Shown piece after piece: positions 11,611 through 24,600 of a stretch of DNA of 64,000 bases (position 1 is its first letter; every line of letters begins with the position of its first letter). The DNA comes from Halichondria panicea (taxonomy: Eukaryota > Porifera > Demospongiae > Suberitida > Halichondriidae): the NCBI RefSeq assembly GCF_963675165.1, contig NC_087377.1:3192978-3256977 (forward strand), given 5' to 3'. Below the pieces are notes generated by a model, which saw nothing but the letters and a program-made list of their open reading frames with translations, made no database searches and had not been told where the DNA came from. A program made the position numbers and the translations under genes.

Positions 11611-11925
11611 CAAGAGTTCATTAGGAAGAGTACGCAACTCCACTTAAAACCATAGTAGGCGTTCCTTCAGGCCTACGTCACAACCACATGCTGTTGTATA
11701 AACTGTGAAATCAAATTTGCAATGAATAACATAGTGATGATTATCACTAATGTTATTCATTTACAACTGCGGTAGGAAAGGCAATGAATAACAGCGTTAC
11801 TAATTTTATTCATTGCCTTTCCTATTTGTTGCGGTTACAACAGCCAGTATCTGTGACGTAGGAGTGGAGGAATGCTTTTTGTGCACAGTCTATTGGAGTT
11901 GCGTACTCTTCCTAATGAACTCTTG
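11611..11925. mobile_element. MITE with 7-bp target duplication (copy 1)
   Basis: TIR CAAGAGTTCATTAGGAAGAG continuing to ..CGCAACTCCA, perfectly matched at the right end. Flanked by CTCTCAA at 11604-11610 and 11926-11932 (7 bp). The duplicated locus near 19430 has the uninterrupted sequence AACTCTCGATTACAACA, that is, an empty site. Internal palindromes contain AATGAATAACA. 315 bp, no ORF. The superfamily is unclear; 7-8 bp duplications occur in P and hAT elements. Confidence 0.9.
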
Positions 11926-12145
11926 CTCTCAATTACAACATATAGAAGTGCATGAACACGTACACTCATGAATACAATGGTAACAGCAACACACATGCAC
12001 TGAAAATAGCGTCCATCTAGAACCTTCTATATAATAATAGTTCCCCAAGAGTCTTCATGATCACATGCAGCAATAGAGGTTCTATTATATACACTATTCT
12101 AAGGCAAAATAATAGTTCAGTATACCACAAGTACAGATATAAATT

Positions 12146-14933
12146 TCAATTAATATTCTCCAATGAGACTACACCCTTTTTCTTGAGCACCTCTAGCTCG
12201 GACAATAGCATCTGTAGAATAATAATTATGTGCAAACTGTTATAATTATAAGAGTAGATCCAATTCATGTATTCCTTAGGAGTTATCAGTAGATACTACT
12301 ATACCCCTTCACAATTAACACCAAGACAAGTAAGGTGCCTACTCGGCTACGCAAGCGACCAAGAATACGTATAATAACTCTATTATCACTAAACGGTACT
12401 AATTGCATGGAGTTATAATTGTGCCAGATTGAGTGGATAACAAGACGCACTATGTGATCCTCGAAATATACCCGCTATATTATACAGTATATGCAATTAA
12501 TATGTACTATAGTATAATAACAATGTGATGGTGTGTATATCTACCGTATTCTTCATAGTGAGGTCATCGATACTTTGCAGACGCTTGTCAAGCTGCTCCT
12601 GTAACCGACGACATTGACTGTAGGGAGAAGGGAGTGTGTTTCATACCAGGACGGACAAGTATTAAGATACAAACATGTAATAATCCCTATCAATATCACA
12701 ACTACATGTATAAGAGACGCATTATGTATTGTATAGGACTATTCACTAATTGGCAAAATTTAATTTGGGATTTCGACAAAAGACCATGCATGCGTGGGCT
12801 GCATGGATAATAATTATATACCTCTAGACAAGGTCTATATCACTTGGCAAAGTTCTCGGAGGGGCAAAAAACTGCCAATAATTATTATACCAACAAAGAC
12901 CACCGTGGGCTATAGCATTATGGTACATTCCTGTGAAAACAATAATAGATACGCTATCTTCGGGAGGTCATTATAAACTGTATGTACATGTATTCATGCA
13001 ATTATGAATAGTACATTTAATTATGGCACCTGTATGTTCAGCACATGTACATATATAGACTGGAAGCTTAGCATGTACATAACTTTTTTATCTAACATTG
13101 TTTACAACGAGCACTTTACCGACCAAGATTATTATATAATGTGTATGACAAATTAAGCTCACCTCTGGATATCCTCCAATTGACGTAGACGTCCAATCAG
13201 CTGTTGGTTCTCGTACGTCAGTTTCTTGTTCTCTTTCACTAAATGATCAGTTTGTGTGACGATTGATTCCACCTACATACGTAATGGAAGCACACTGCTG
13301 TCATTGAATTGCTCTATAATAGTGGAAGCCCTATAATATTGCATGCGGCAAAGGGTCAAATATTCAACTGATTTAGCTCATTTGCAATATAGTATGCGTG
13401 AAACATTCTAGTAAAACTGTACTAATATATAATTTGTACTACCATGCAGCTATTATAGGATCACCTGAGCTTGGAGTATCTGTGCCTGTTCTTTCCTAGT
13501 CTCCACCTGGTTTTTGAACTGGTCCACTTGTTTCTCGTACTGCGTTACTTGAGCCGTCTTTGCCTGAATATCCTCCTGGAAAGAGAATAAAACGATCACA
13601 TGTATAATTATGTAGATAGGTACATGCATGGCAAGTACGTATATACGTCCATATATTATAAGCACTAATAATACCAACAGCGTATAAAAGAAGAGAGGGC
13701 ATGCAACAGCAAAAAAGCAGACTTCAAACGTGAGCACATGAATGTGCATTAAATGCTAAAATACATTCATCCGCCCACGTTTGAACTCTGCTAGCTATAC
13801 GTATATGTACTACCTCTCTTCTTTTATACACCCTTAATTGGTAATACTTTTTGTTGTATATAATTATAGCAGTACAAAAATATAATGATCAGGATAAAAA
13901 TTTATGGGCAAGCTGACCTCCACGAAATGTTTCCCCGCATGAAAACCTTTAGGCGTGGTTAATTACCATGCATGCAATACATGCAGTGCACGTGATAATC
14001 ATTTTCGTTAGCTAAATTAGTTGTTTACACCACGCACGCAGTCCTATATATATTTTTTCCGGTGATAGATTTTTGCTGACGAAAATCACCGCATTCGGTG
14101 AATGAGCTTTTTAACAGACAAAAATACCCACTTATATACGATACATGTATACGTACGTTAAGTTGAAATTAGTGTAAAAAGTACATGTACATGCATGTGA
14201 TTTTACAGCATGTACTATGTTACAGTAATAATAATCATATATGCTCTATACTGACCTCGAGTTTTTGGGCTTTCTGGCCGTAGTGATGGATCTGATTATT
14301 CTTCTCCCTCAAGTCAAACCTTAGTTGAGTGACCTCAGCATCATATCGAGCCTTCAGTTCAGAGTGAGTTGTCACAGCAGCCTGAAAATAATAATTAAGA
14401 TGCCGATAGTAAATTTGTCTATTTGTGGTGTCCCTATATTTATATAAGCTGGCCATGCACCCTCAAATATGAACAAGTTAAGGAGACCCAAGGTCTCTCT
14501 ATAATTATAGCATGTATTTGGATCAACATACAATAATTATCGCGTATATACACAGCAGGTATTTTTGTCTGGTAAAAAGTTTGTTCACAAGCTGAGCTAT
14601 ATATAGGCTATACATGTATATACCCCTTTTTTTTACAGCCACTATTGGTCTGCCCAAATATATAATTATGGGTAAACCAATAGTGACAGACCACCTGCAA
14701 AAAAGAAGCTATATAGTACATCAGGAGTGCCATGCATGTGCATGCACATTATTTTGCACATAATTATGGTGCAATATTCAACTGACTTGTAGTTCTCTTG
14801 CTTTGGTTTGGAGCTCATTGGTCATTGACTCGAGTTTCTTAACATACCGTGTTTCCATCTCAGCTATTTTAGAGTGAGCTTTTTCTCTGTCTTCCCTCTC
14901 AGATCTAAAGTCGTCTTCGTAGATTTGCATCTG

Positions 14934-14967
<34 letters not shown>

Positions 14968-15813
14968 GTGTGTGTGTGGGTGTGTGTGTGGGTGAGTGAG
15001 GTGTGTGGGTTTATTGTTACTCGATCTATACATAATTATACGTACTGTTTGCTTTGACAAATCCAGTTCACTTTTAGCTTCGTCTCTTTGCTTGCTAATG
15101 TGAATCAAATCTGTTCTGTGCTTTTGGATGGCTACCTTTAAAGGAGGCATATCTCTTCGTAAATCATCCAACTCCTAAATCAAGTTTTGAAAAAAGTCAA
15201 GTCACACAATTAACTGAATGTAATACTAATTAAGTGTGATGCGCAGTATCTGCACGTATAATTATTTTTATACATGTGAGAAACACTACTACGCACATGC
15301 ATGTATACATGTATGTACCTTCTGTTTGTTCTCCAGGAGAGCTTGTTGAAATATAATTTTCTGCTGAGAGTTGTTGTATTTTTTATCGAGCTCCTCCAGT
15401 TGACCAGCTCTTTGCCTCAACTCATTTCTCTCAGTCCGGATCCTGTAATTTGGAAATTATGCCCGCTAGAGTTATACACAACATTTGCATTAAGGAACTC
15501 TATAATTATATACGTATACTAATTGCATGCAGCTACTGAATTAAAGCACATAATTTATATATGTGCATGTACTTGTAAGTATATACTTTATTATATTGCA
15601 TGCATGAGCATGCATTCACCTGTCCAGATCAGCGTGCATTGCTTGGGATTCTTCCTGAAGTGCTTGAACTACTGCGGAAGTATCGCCTCCCACGCATTCC
15701 AATTCTTGATTAAGTTGAGCATTCCGTGATTCCAGCCAATTTAGTCGAGACTCTAGCTCAGCAGACTTCTCCTTTCTGTTGGCTTCTATCTGCTCACTAT
15801 TTTGATGGGATTC
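12146..15813 (-). CDS. E': 5'-truncated UBAN coiled-coil paralog (3' half of E)
   Basis: Nine exons with intact splice sites (minus): 15813-15620, 15442-15319, 15174-15046, 14930-14787, 14381-14256, 13575-13465, 13272-13163, 12617-12545, 12211-12146 (stop TGA). Together 1077 nt, open throughout (358 residues). It matches the last eight exons of E and adds one (13575-13465, EDIQAKTAQVTQYEKQ..) absent from E. Exon 14930-14787 begins MQIYEDDFRSEREDREK, the UBAN signature. The first six or seven exons of E have no counterpart upstream, and no start codon with promoter was identified. It could be an alternative 3' cassette of E (frames compatible), a separate short gene, or a recent partial duplicate. 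Confidence 0.7.
14931..15010. repeat. (TG)n microsatellite abutting the UBAN exon acceptor of E'
   Basis: TGTGTG run with TGTGTGGG interruptions. On the coding strand it is (CA)n ending CAACAG at the exon boundary. The orthologous position in E carries a longer version. Confidence 0.9.
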
Positions 15814-16455
15814 CTATATATAGAGGGTCGACGTATATAGAGGGTCGATGGAAGTTGATCCAATTAAGTTCTTTTGAAATAATTATCGTGCTTGCAGTGG
15901 TGTATTTTGCTGACTTGCAGGTAGAATGCTCTTTGACATTGTAAGGAGACCTTCTGCTCGGTTCCTGAATGTAGATAGTAAGAGTATGATCATCTAACAC
16001 AATCTGGTGTCTGTATAAAGGGTCTACCATGTTCGATGTGACACTGGGGTTCAATTATGGGATGCATACACTAATTAAAATATAAACACCCTCCCGCCAG
16101 ATGGTAAGCAATGAGCAATTCATTTGATATTTTATATATGAACTACTTAGGCTTAGTACTTTCTGAAAACCATATGTGAGACTTGCAAATTCAACAACAT
16201 TACAAGTAAATTATCAAAATGCTTGACCTACTATATGCTGCTAGCCTTGAAATACCTACTTGTGAGAATCTTTGCTCGGTTTATATGTGATGTATATGCC
16301 CCCAGTTAATTCAGTAATCGATCCAGTGCAAAAGTTAGTATGATAGTTGATCAGATTGTTCAAAAATGACACTTATTAGAGCCTGCTATGACCTTTGAAC
16401 TTTCAGGCAAATTTTTGTAAATTAAAGAGCACCACTGCAAGAAAACTGATAGTAA

Positions 16456-16727
16456 GGCCACTCCAAGTGACACTCTGGTTTCCCTGAAGTTTTTCTAATT
16501 GCATGCGGGCGGGCGGCTTTTCTCATTATGTCATTATCAGTTTCACCTTATGAATCTCATTATTTTGCAAATGAATATCATTATCACACTATTTTTGTAC
16601 CGCATGGACCATTATGCGCATGCGTAGTGGAAATAATGGGATAGAAATCCAATAATGAGATAGAAATCCAAGAATAAAATCTGATGCGGGCGGTGGACCA
16701 GAAACCAGAGTATCACTTGGAGTGGCC
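16456..16727. mobile_element. MITE with TAA target duplication (PIF/Harbinger-like)
   Basis: TIRs GGCCACTCCAAGTGACACTC and complement (..TCACTTGGAGTGGCC), flanked by TAA on each side (16453-16455, 16728-16730). 272 bp, non-coding; the interior is ATTATG/CATTAT-rich. A three-base TWA-type target duplication is typical of PIF/Harbinger. Confidence 0.8.
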
Positions 16728-17050
16728 TAACTGTTGGATTCTTCTTGCAACCATACAGACTACTATTGTTGAGATTGACTGCCAATAAACATTTTCAGTA
16801 AATTCACAATAAGGGAATAGTACCAGCAAACTATACAAAGACAGCAACTCAAAAACCAACAACTAAAAAGGTAATGGATGGATAACTATTAATTTATAAG
16901 AGTCAGGTCCCAGGGGGGTGATCGAGAATAATTCTAGAATGATCCAGAAACAAGGATGCATGATCAATGTGAGAATAAACAACCACAAAGAAAAACTGTG
17001 AATTACACAAGAGCGTAAATGTAGGTATGACACATGATAAATAGTAGCTA

Positions 17051-17094
17051 CATCAGGATAAAACAGGATAGAACAGGATAGAACAGGATAAATC
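17051..17094. repeat. Short 10-bp tandem repeat
   Basis: Four copies of approximately ACAGGATAGA. Confidence 0.8.
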
Positions 17095-18642
17095 ATGAAC
17101 AATCACGCCAGTACACATGCCAACAGTAACGGAAACTGGGATTTAAAGGTGCAGCTGTATTGCTATCATGTACTAGAGTATATACAGCAGAAGTTTAAGA
17201 CTGATTCGTTCACTTTTATTTTTCCCATTGCGGACCCTACCTAGGGTCTGGAGAACTTCCTATCAACGAGTTGTGCAAGCAGTCTGCCCTAAGACCCCCA
17301 ACTTTTCAGTATTTGCAAGACAAGACAGAAAATACATACCGCAAGTATGACATCACAAAAACATTGTTTTAATGAAATTCATAATTATATAATGAGATTC
17401 ATAATGATGACACCCTACAACTCTGCCAGATTGTAGTGAAGGGTGATTTTTTCTGAATTTCCAAAGCTCATAACACAGACCATTTACTGAACTAGAACTT
17501 GTTACTAGGAGACAAATTAGTTCAATATGGAATGTATTAACTCAGCAAGTTTGGACTGGATTGAGATAGTGTGAACATGCAGCTTGCGCAAAAATTCAAA
17601 GATAGCTCATTCTGAATAGTCTCTGTGGTTGGTGGAACTCATGGCTGCATATCTCCAGATGTGAATGGAACCAGAGACTGCCTAAAGTATCAACTAGTGC
17701 ATCTGATGCATGTGCATGCTTAGCAGCAAGCTAGAAGGCTTGAAGTCATTCATGATGTGTTCTATGCTATTGCCAAGTTGTGTATTTATGTCAAAGTTTG
17801 TGTAACTGCTTTGCAAACACCATTCATTTGTATGGCATTACCTTGAATATGTTGTTATTCAGATGCTTCTTAATTGTTCAACCAATTTTTAGCTTGCTAC
17901 GTCGATGGTGAACAGCTTGCTCAAAAATTCGAACTTTCCGCAATCGTTTAACACAACTTTAATCCAAATTCATAATTTAAAGTGTTTATCGTATGTTAAA
18001 ACTGTCTTCTTATTACATATTTCAACTTAGATGGCTCTAAAAACCTTTATTTTTATCGGAAACAAAGAAAAACTGTTCTCATTAATATATTCATGAGGCA
18101 ACTGGTACAGTATAGTTGAGAGTCCACGGTGCCCAGTGCTCAAATCAGGATGGATCTACAACATGCAAGAAGGAGAGAAGCTATAGCAACTACTCAGAGT
18201 CACTAGAAAGATCTAGACTGAGTTTAAACCAGGCATGTTATGTTTCAAGGTTCTCAACAATGGCATGGATTCAGTTCTCAGAGAACAAGATCAAGATGCA
18301 AATCAAATCTTATTTGCGGTATACTGCCACTTGAATATGGAATGATGGTTTCAGGTATAGATGTAGTACTAGTAGGAGGCATCCTTGAAGCTAATTATCT
18401 ACAACTCAGCTCTTGCTTCTGTACAACTACCCATGGAACTTCTCTCTCTTTGTGATCTTCTGGGATAGTCTTAGGGCATATAAATAAGCCATTATTGTCA
18501 GTTGCATTTAGCTAGAAACTGTAGCAAGTTAGGCAACAAGAGGCTGCTTTGCATAACTATCTTTCCTTCTTTTTGCCTCCAGTTGACCGCAGCGGTTTAA
18601 CACGCCAAGAAATCTTCGGCGTGTCGACACAACTTGTACCAT

Positions 18643-18934
18643 CAAGAGTTCATTAGGAAGATAGACTGTGCACAAAAAGCATTCCTCCACTCTTATGTCA
18701 CAGATACTGGAACCGCAACAAGTAGGAAAGGCAATGAATAAAATTAGTAACGCTGTTATTCATTGCCTTTCCTACCGCAGTTGTAAATGAATAACATTAG
18801 TGGTAATCATCACTATGTTATTCAGTGCAAATTTGATTTCACAGTTTACAACAGCATGTGGTTGTGACGTAGGCCTGAAGGAACGCCTACTATGGTTTTA
18901 AGTGGAGTTGCGTACTCTTCCTAATGAACTCTTG
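18643..18934. mobile_element. MITE with 7-bp target duplication (copy 2, inverted)
   Basis: Same family as the element at 11611, in opposite orientation. Ends are CAAGAGTTCATTAGGAAGA and complement. Target duplication GTACCAT at 18636-18642 and 18935-18941. The left TIR has lost about 14 bp relative to copy 1. Confidence 0.9.
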
Positions 18935-19189
18935 GTACCATAATATAGATTGAAGAGGTTCAATCTATGCTTGTACATAGGAAGTTCACCAGACCCATGT
19001 TATCGACCTAGCGTTCAAATAGAAAACATCCGGGGCTGGCTGTGCGAGACCAGCTACAGTATTTCTAAGCCAAGCTTTAAGATTAATTAATAGCCAGGTT
19101 GAGGGTACTTGGGGTTGGGGAATAACTAGCCTCGATCTCCCAGCCCCTAGCTCTCACTTTCTCAACTGAGAGCGGCCTGGAATCGAGGC

Positions 19190-19430
19190 TAGGGAATAAC
19201 CTACATTAACCCAATGACATAGTGCAAACTATGCAAACAGCAGCCCCTCCCACTCTTTTGTGCACAATCATGCAATCAGAACAAGCTAATTTGTGTACCT
19301 GAGGTAACTCACTAAGACTGTATATATACCTTTCTGATCTAAACTGCTGAGTAATAATAATGATGCCTTTTCTTATTGAGTTAATTTGTTGTAATTTTAT
19401 AGCTAATACGATAACTTGACACGTATAATT
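19190..19430 (-). promoter_or_regulatory. Promoter-like relic between E and E'
   Basis: GAATAACCTACATTA plus CAGCCCCTCCCACTCTTTTG matches the block upstream of gene D (4697) and, more loosely, the E/A intergenic region (27540-27690). It lies just past the 3' end of E and oriented as a promoter for a minus-strand gene at lower coordinates, where E' should have had its 5' exons. Homology and orientation are seen; the relic-promoter reading is inferred. Confidence 0.5.
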
Positions 19431-19694
19431 ATCAACTCTCGATTACAACACATATAGAAGTGCATGAACACGTACACTCATGAATACAATAACAGCAACA
19501 CACATGCACTGAAAATAGCGTCAGTCTAGAACCTTCTATAATACAACACACTATAGAGCGTTCTAGTTCCCCAAGAGTCTTCACATGCAGCTATAGAGGT
19601 GTTCTATAATTATTATTATAGCTACATTGATTCTAAGGCAAAATAATAGTTCAGTATACCACAAGTACAGATATAAATTTCAATTAATGTTCTC

Positions 19695-21564
19695 CTACAA
19701 TGAGACCACACCCTTTTTCTTGAGCGCCTCTAGCTCAGACAATAGCATCTGTAGAATAATAATATTATGCATGTATACAAACTGTTTTAACAGTATATCA
19801 CTAAACCGTATAGCGCGATTGTTTGAGGCACTTATGTTTCGTGGAATGGCCTCTAAAAGCATTTCGTTGAACAATGTTCGTGGAATGACTGCTTACCGGA
19901 AGCCATGCCTTTAATCTTTGCAACGTTAATTAAAGAACAATTTTCGTGGACTTAATTTTCGTGTAGGGTTGCTAACCCACGAAATCCGCGAAAATGTCGC
20001 GCTATACGGTATATCACTAAACAGTACTTAATTGGAGTTCTTATTAATTGTGTCAGATAAAGTGGTGGCAAGATATAACAAGATGCACTTGTGTATATAC
20101 CTACCGTATTCTTTATAGTGAGGTCATCGATACTTTGCAGACGCTCTTCCTGTAACCGGCGAAATTGACTGTATAGGGAGATCGAAAGGAGTGTGTTTCA
20201 TAGGACAAGTATTAATGTAATAAGCACCTCTAGACAAGGCCTATCACTTGGCAAAGTTCGGGGAGGGGCAAAAACTACCAACACCAACAAATACCATGGG
20301 CTATATAATAGCATTATAATTATACTCTCTTGATTTATAGTTCCTGCAAAAATAATTATTCCTGATTATGCTATCTTCGGGAGGTCATTATAAACTGCAT
20401 TAATGTACATCTGCTCATCATGCATGCATGTTACATTTAAATATGGCACCTGCATGCATGTCCATGCAGCTATATCACACAGTGATGTATACATGGACTG
20501 GCAGCTCTGTATGTATATACTCAACCATGCACTCAACCTTTTTGTCTAATCTGAGCAGTTGAATTTGTTCACAACGTGCACTTAACCGACCGAGATTACT
20601 TATACCATTAATATTATACAAAATAAAATTAATGTGTATGATATAAGCTCACCTCTGGGTAGCCTCCAATTGACGTAAACGTCCAATCAGCTGTTGGTTA
20701 TCGTAGGTCAGTTTCTTGTTCTCTCTCTCAAAACGATCAGTTTGTGGGACAGTAGATTCCACCTACATAATTATACGTAATGGCGTTTGCACATACAAAA
20801 TACTTCTAGCTACCTAAACACAACCTATAAACGTATATATTACTATAGCTGTGCATACATGCATGTATGCTAATTAACAAACATGCGACTACCATGCACA
20901 CATGCATGTGCATATGTACATGTAATAATACAGCATGTAATGTTACACTATATATACTGACCTGCGCCTTCTGGCCGTAGTGATGGATCTGATTATTCTT
21001 CTCCCTCAAGTCAAACTTTAGTTGAGTAACCTCAGCGTTATATCGAGCCTTCAGTTCAGAGTGAGTTGTCACAGCCACCTGAAAATAATAATTAAGATGC
21101 CATAGTGAATTTGTCTATTGTGGTGTCCCTATTATAATTATAAGCTGGCCATGCACCCTCAAATATGAACAAGTTAAGGGGACCCAAGGTCTCTCTATAA
21201 TTATAAAATGTATTTGGATCAACATAATTATAATTATACAATAATTATCACAGCATGCAGGTATTTTGTCTGGTAAAAAGTTTGTTTACAAGCTGAGCCC
21301 AAATAATAATTATAGCTATAATTATAGCTATTATAGACCTGCGAAAAAGAAGCTATTATATAATATAGCTAGTGAATGCATAATAATAGAATAATTATGG
21401 TGCAATATTCAACTGACTTGAAGTTCCCTTGCTTTGGTTTGGAGCTCATTAGTCATTGACTCGACTTTCTTAACATACCGTGTTTCCATCTCAGCTATTT
21501 TAGAGTGAGCCTTTTCTCTGTCTTCCCTCTCAGATCTAAAGTCGTCTTCGTAGATTTGCATCTG

Positions 21565-21604
<40 letters not shown>

Positions 21605-24600
21605 GTGTGTGTGTGTGTGTGTGTGTGTAGGTGCGTGTGTGTGTGTGTGTGTGGGTGTGTGTGTGGGTGAGTGAAGTGTGTGGGTTTATTGTTACTCGAT
21701 CTATACATAATTATACATACCGTTTGCTTTGACAAATTCAGTTCACTTTTAGCTTCGTCTCTTTGCTTGCTAATGTGAATCAGTTCTGTTCTGTGCTTTT
21801 GGATGGCTACCTTTAAAGGAGGCATATCTCTTCGTAAATCATCCAACTCCTAAATCAAGTTTTGAAAAAAGTCAAGTCACACAATTAACTGAATGTAATA
21901 CTAATTAAGTGTGATGCGCAGTATCTGCACGTATAATTATTTTTATACATGTGAGAAACACTACTAAGCACCACATGCATACGTGCATGTATACATGTAT
22001 GTACCTTCTGTTTGTTCTCCAGGAGAGCTTGTTGAGATATAATTTTCTGCTGAGAGTGGTTGTATTTTTTATCGAGCTCCTCCAGTTGACCAGCTCTTTG
22101 CCTCAACTCATTTCTCTCAGTCCGGATCCTGTAATTTGGAAATTATGCATGCTAGAGTTATATACCTATATACACAACATTTGCATTAAGGAACTCTATT
22201 GTTATAGCCTTAAAAAAAGTACATGTATATACGTATACTAATCGCATGGAGCTACTAAATTAAAGCACCTATATAAATTATGTACATGTATTTGTAAGTA
22301 TATACTTTATTATATTGCATGCATGAGCATGCATTCACCTGTCCAGATCAGCGTGCATTGCTTGGGATTCTTCCTGAAGTGCTTGAACTACTGCGGAAGT
22401 ATCGCCTCCGAGGCGTTTCAAGCCATTCAATTCTTGATTAAGTTGAGCATTCTGTGATTCCAGCCAATTTAGTCGAGACTCTAGCTCAGCAGACTTCTCC
22501 TTTCTGTTGGCTTCTATCTGCTCACTATTTTGATGGGATTCCTATATATAGAGGGTCGATGGAAGTTGATTAAAAATGCTATGAATTGTACGCATTCAAC
22601 TAAAATATAATCTCTAGCTGTCTAAGTAAATATACGTACGTATATATATACGATACAGCACATGTTCATGTACAGTATGTATAGTACTATATTATATATA
22701 CAAGATTGTACGTATATAAATGTACGCTTACTGTATATCGGGGAAAAAGCCAACTCGATCAATACAGGTACTGGCATGAATTTCATTATGTACGTTCATG
22801 TACCATATACAAAGGTTTTTACCTGCAAGGCTTCCAACTGGCTGTTTAGATCAGCAATTGTTTGGCTCTGTTTCTTGGAGTAGTCTAACACACCTTGATG
22901 ATCAGTCACCAGCTTATCTATTTGCGACTGACGCTTCTGTATATCAGCAGCCATATTCCCATTGTCAAGATTGAGCTTTTGAATAGTAGACTCCATTTCT
23001 GCAATTTTTCCATTGAGTTCATAGATTGTCTTGCAAGCTTTGGAAAATCTTCGCTCTGTATCTCCGCTTTGTTGAGGATGCTCAGTTTTCAATTTCGTAC
23101 GAGGAACAGGAACCGGAGAGGTTGTGGCTACAACACGTTCTCGCAACTTTTTATTCAATTTCTCACTGAGTTCAAATTGTGCTTGAATTCTTCTTAGTTC
23201 CTCAACTGTTTTGGCTAGTTCTGTTTTTTTAGCTTCAAGTTCAGCTGTCTTTTCATCAGCTTGTTCAGTTTTCATTTTCAGCTCAGTTGCTTGCAATTCC
23301 AGGTCCATCTGTAACTTTTGCCTATGAGCTGTGACATCTTTCAACTGCTGCAACTGTTCGTCTTTAGCCATCACATCCTGCAGCAGGATTTGGTATTCTT
23401 CAGATTCTGTGATGGCAGTATGGTCAGATATGTCGGCTGCTTGATTTTCTTGATGGTGCTGAAGCTCATCAGTTAGCTTTTTGATTTCCTCCTCACTGTT
23501 GCGTAGCTGCATGCAAATGATAATTGGAAATTTGGGGCTAATAATTGAAGTCAAAGTATTATTACCCCGTAATATATACTTTGCAAGTAATATAGATATA
23601 GCATGACACTAAGTATTTTACAATATACAAGAACAAGCATGGAGGGCAAAGCCCAGGGGACGAGTTACCTGTATATTGCATAAAACATGAGGATTGTCCT
23701 GCTATCAATCATGTGTTTTATATCACGACGACCCCTTACCAAATCATGCCTCAAGGCTACGCGACCGTGTACTGCCATCGGTTATTGACCGAACGTTTAA
23801 TTAGAATGACCATGCATTCCTGCATGTGTCTGGTCAGTACGACTAGACACAAAAATGACATGCATTTGACCATACAGTCAAGAACAATTATTTTTCTAAC
23901 ACTGATATACGTACCTCAGTGACTTTATCCAGAAGCTGATCAGAACATTGCTTTGCTACTTCCTCAAAACTTTCAGCCTTCTTTTTTAGATCAATAATTT
24001 CTCTTTGAAGTTCAGGTACTTTGACAGCTTCTTCGGTGAGTACTCTCAGGTGTAGTTTGTCGTCAGTCAATGAAGCCGCCGGGATAGAATCAACCGGAGG
24101 TGGCTGGCGAGTTTTTTCTTCCTCAAGAGCAGCCGTAAGTTTTTTAACTTCAGACGTGAGTTGATCCCTCTGGGTTGAAAGTTGTTTTACGAATTGAGCA
24201 AGTGTTTTACTCTTAGAAAGTTGCAACTCAAGCTCGGCATTTTTCAAACGTTGTTTTTTCTCTTCTTCTTCAATGTCGGTAAGCCGAGTGGTCAACTCGA
24301 CTATCTTATCCAAATAGCCATTGATATCAGTATTGCCTTCGTTCGTTTGAACATTTGCTTGCAAGCTATTGATGGTTTCTTGCTTGCGAATGTTCTGATC
24401 ATTGAGACTATCGACTTCACTCTGCATTAAAGCTAGTTGTGCTTCAAGTGACACCAACTTCTTGTTGAGGTCTTGCTCTTGCCGAGACTGACGTTGACCT
24501 ACATGTACGCACAGTGTATAATTATGCACGTATACATGCCATAATCATATAAACACATAATTGTGAACGCACCTTTGATCAGTGGAACTCCTTTGTCGTC

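Larger units (their letters stand above)
15814..18642. other. Stretch with no supported gene; contains MITEs
   Basis: AT-rich sequence between E' and the next MITE. The expected 5' exons of an E paralog are absent. It holds a TIR element (16456-16727) and a short tandem array (17051-17094). Reading frames here are short and show no recognisable domain. Confidence 0.6.

Noticed and set aside
18116..18455. ORFs of about 70 codons in the 15.8-18.6 kb stretch
   Set aside because: No similarity to E exons or any known domain; of random-ORF length.
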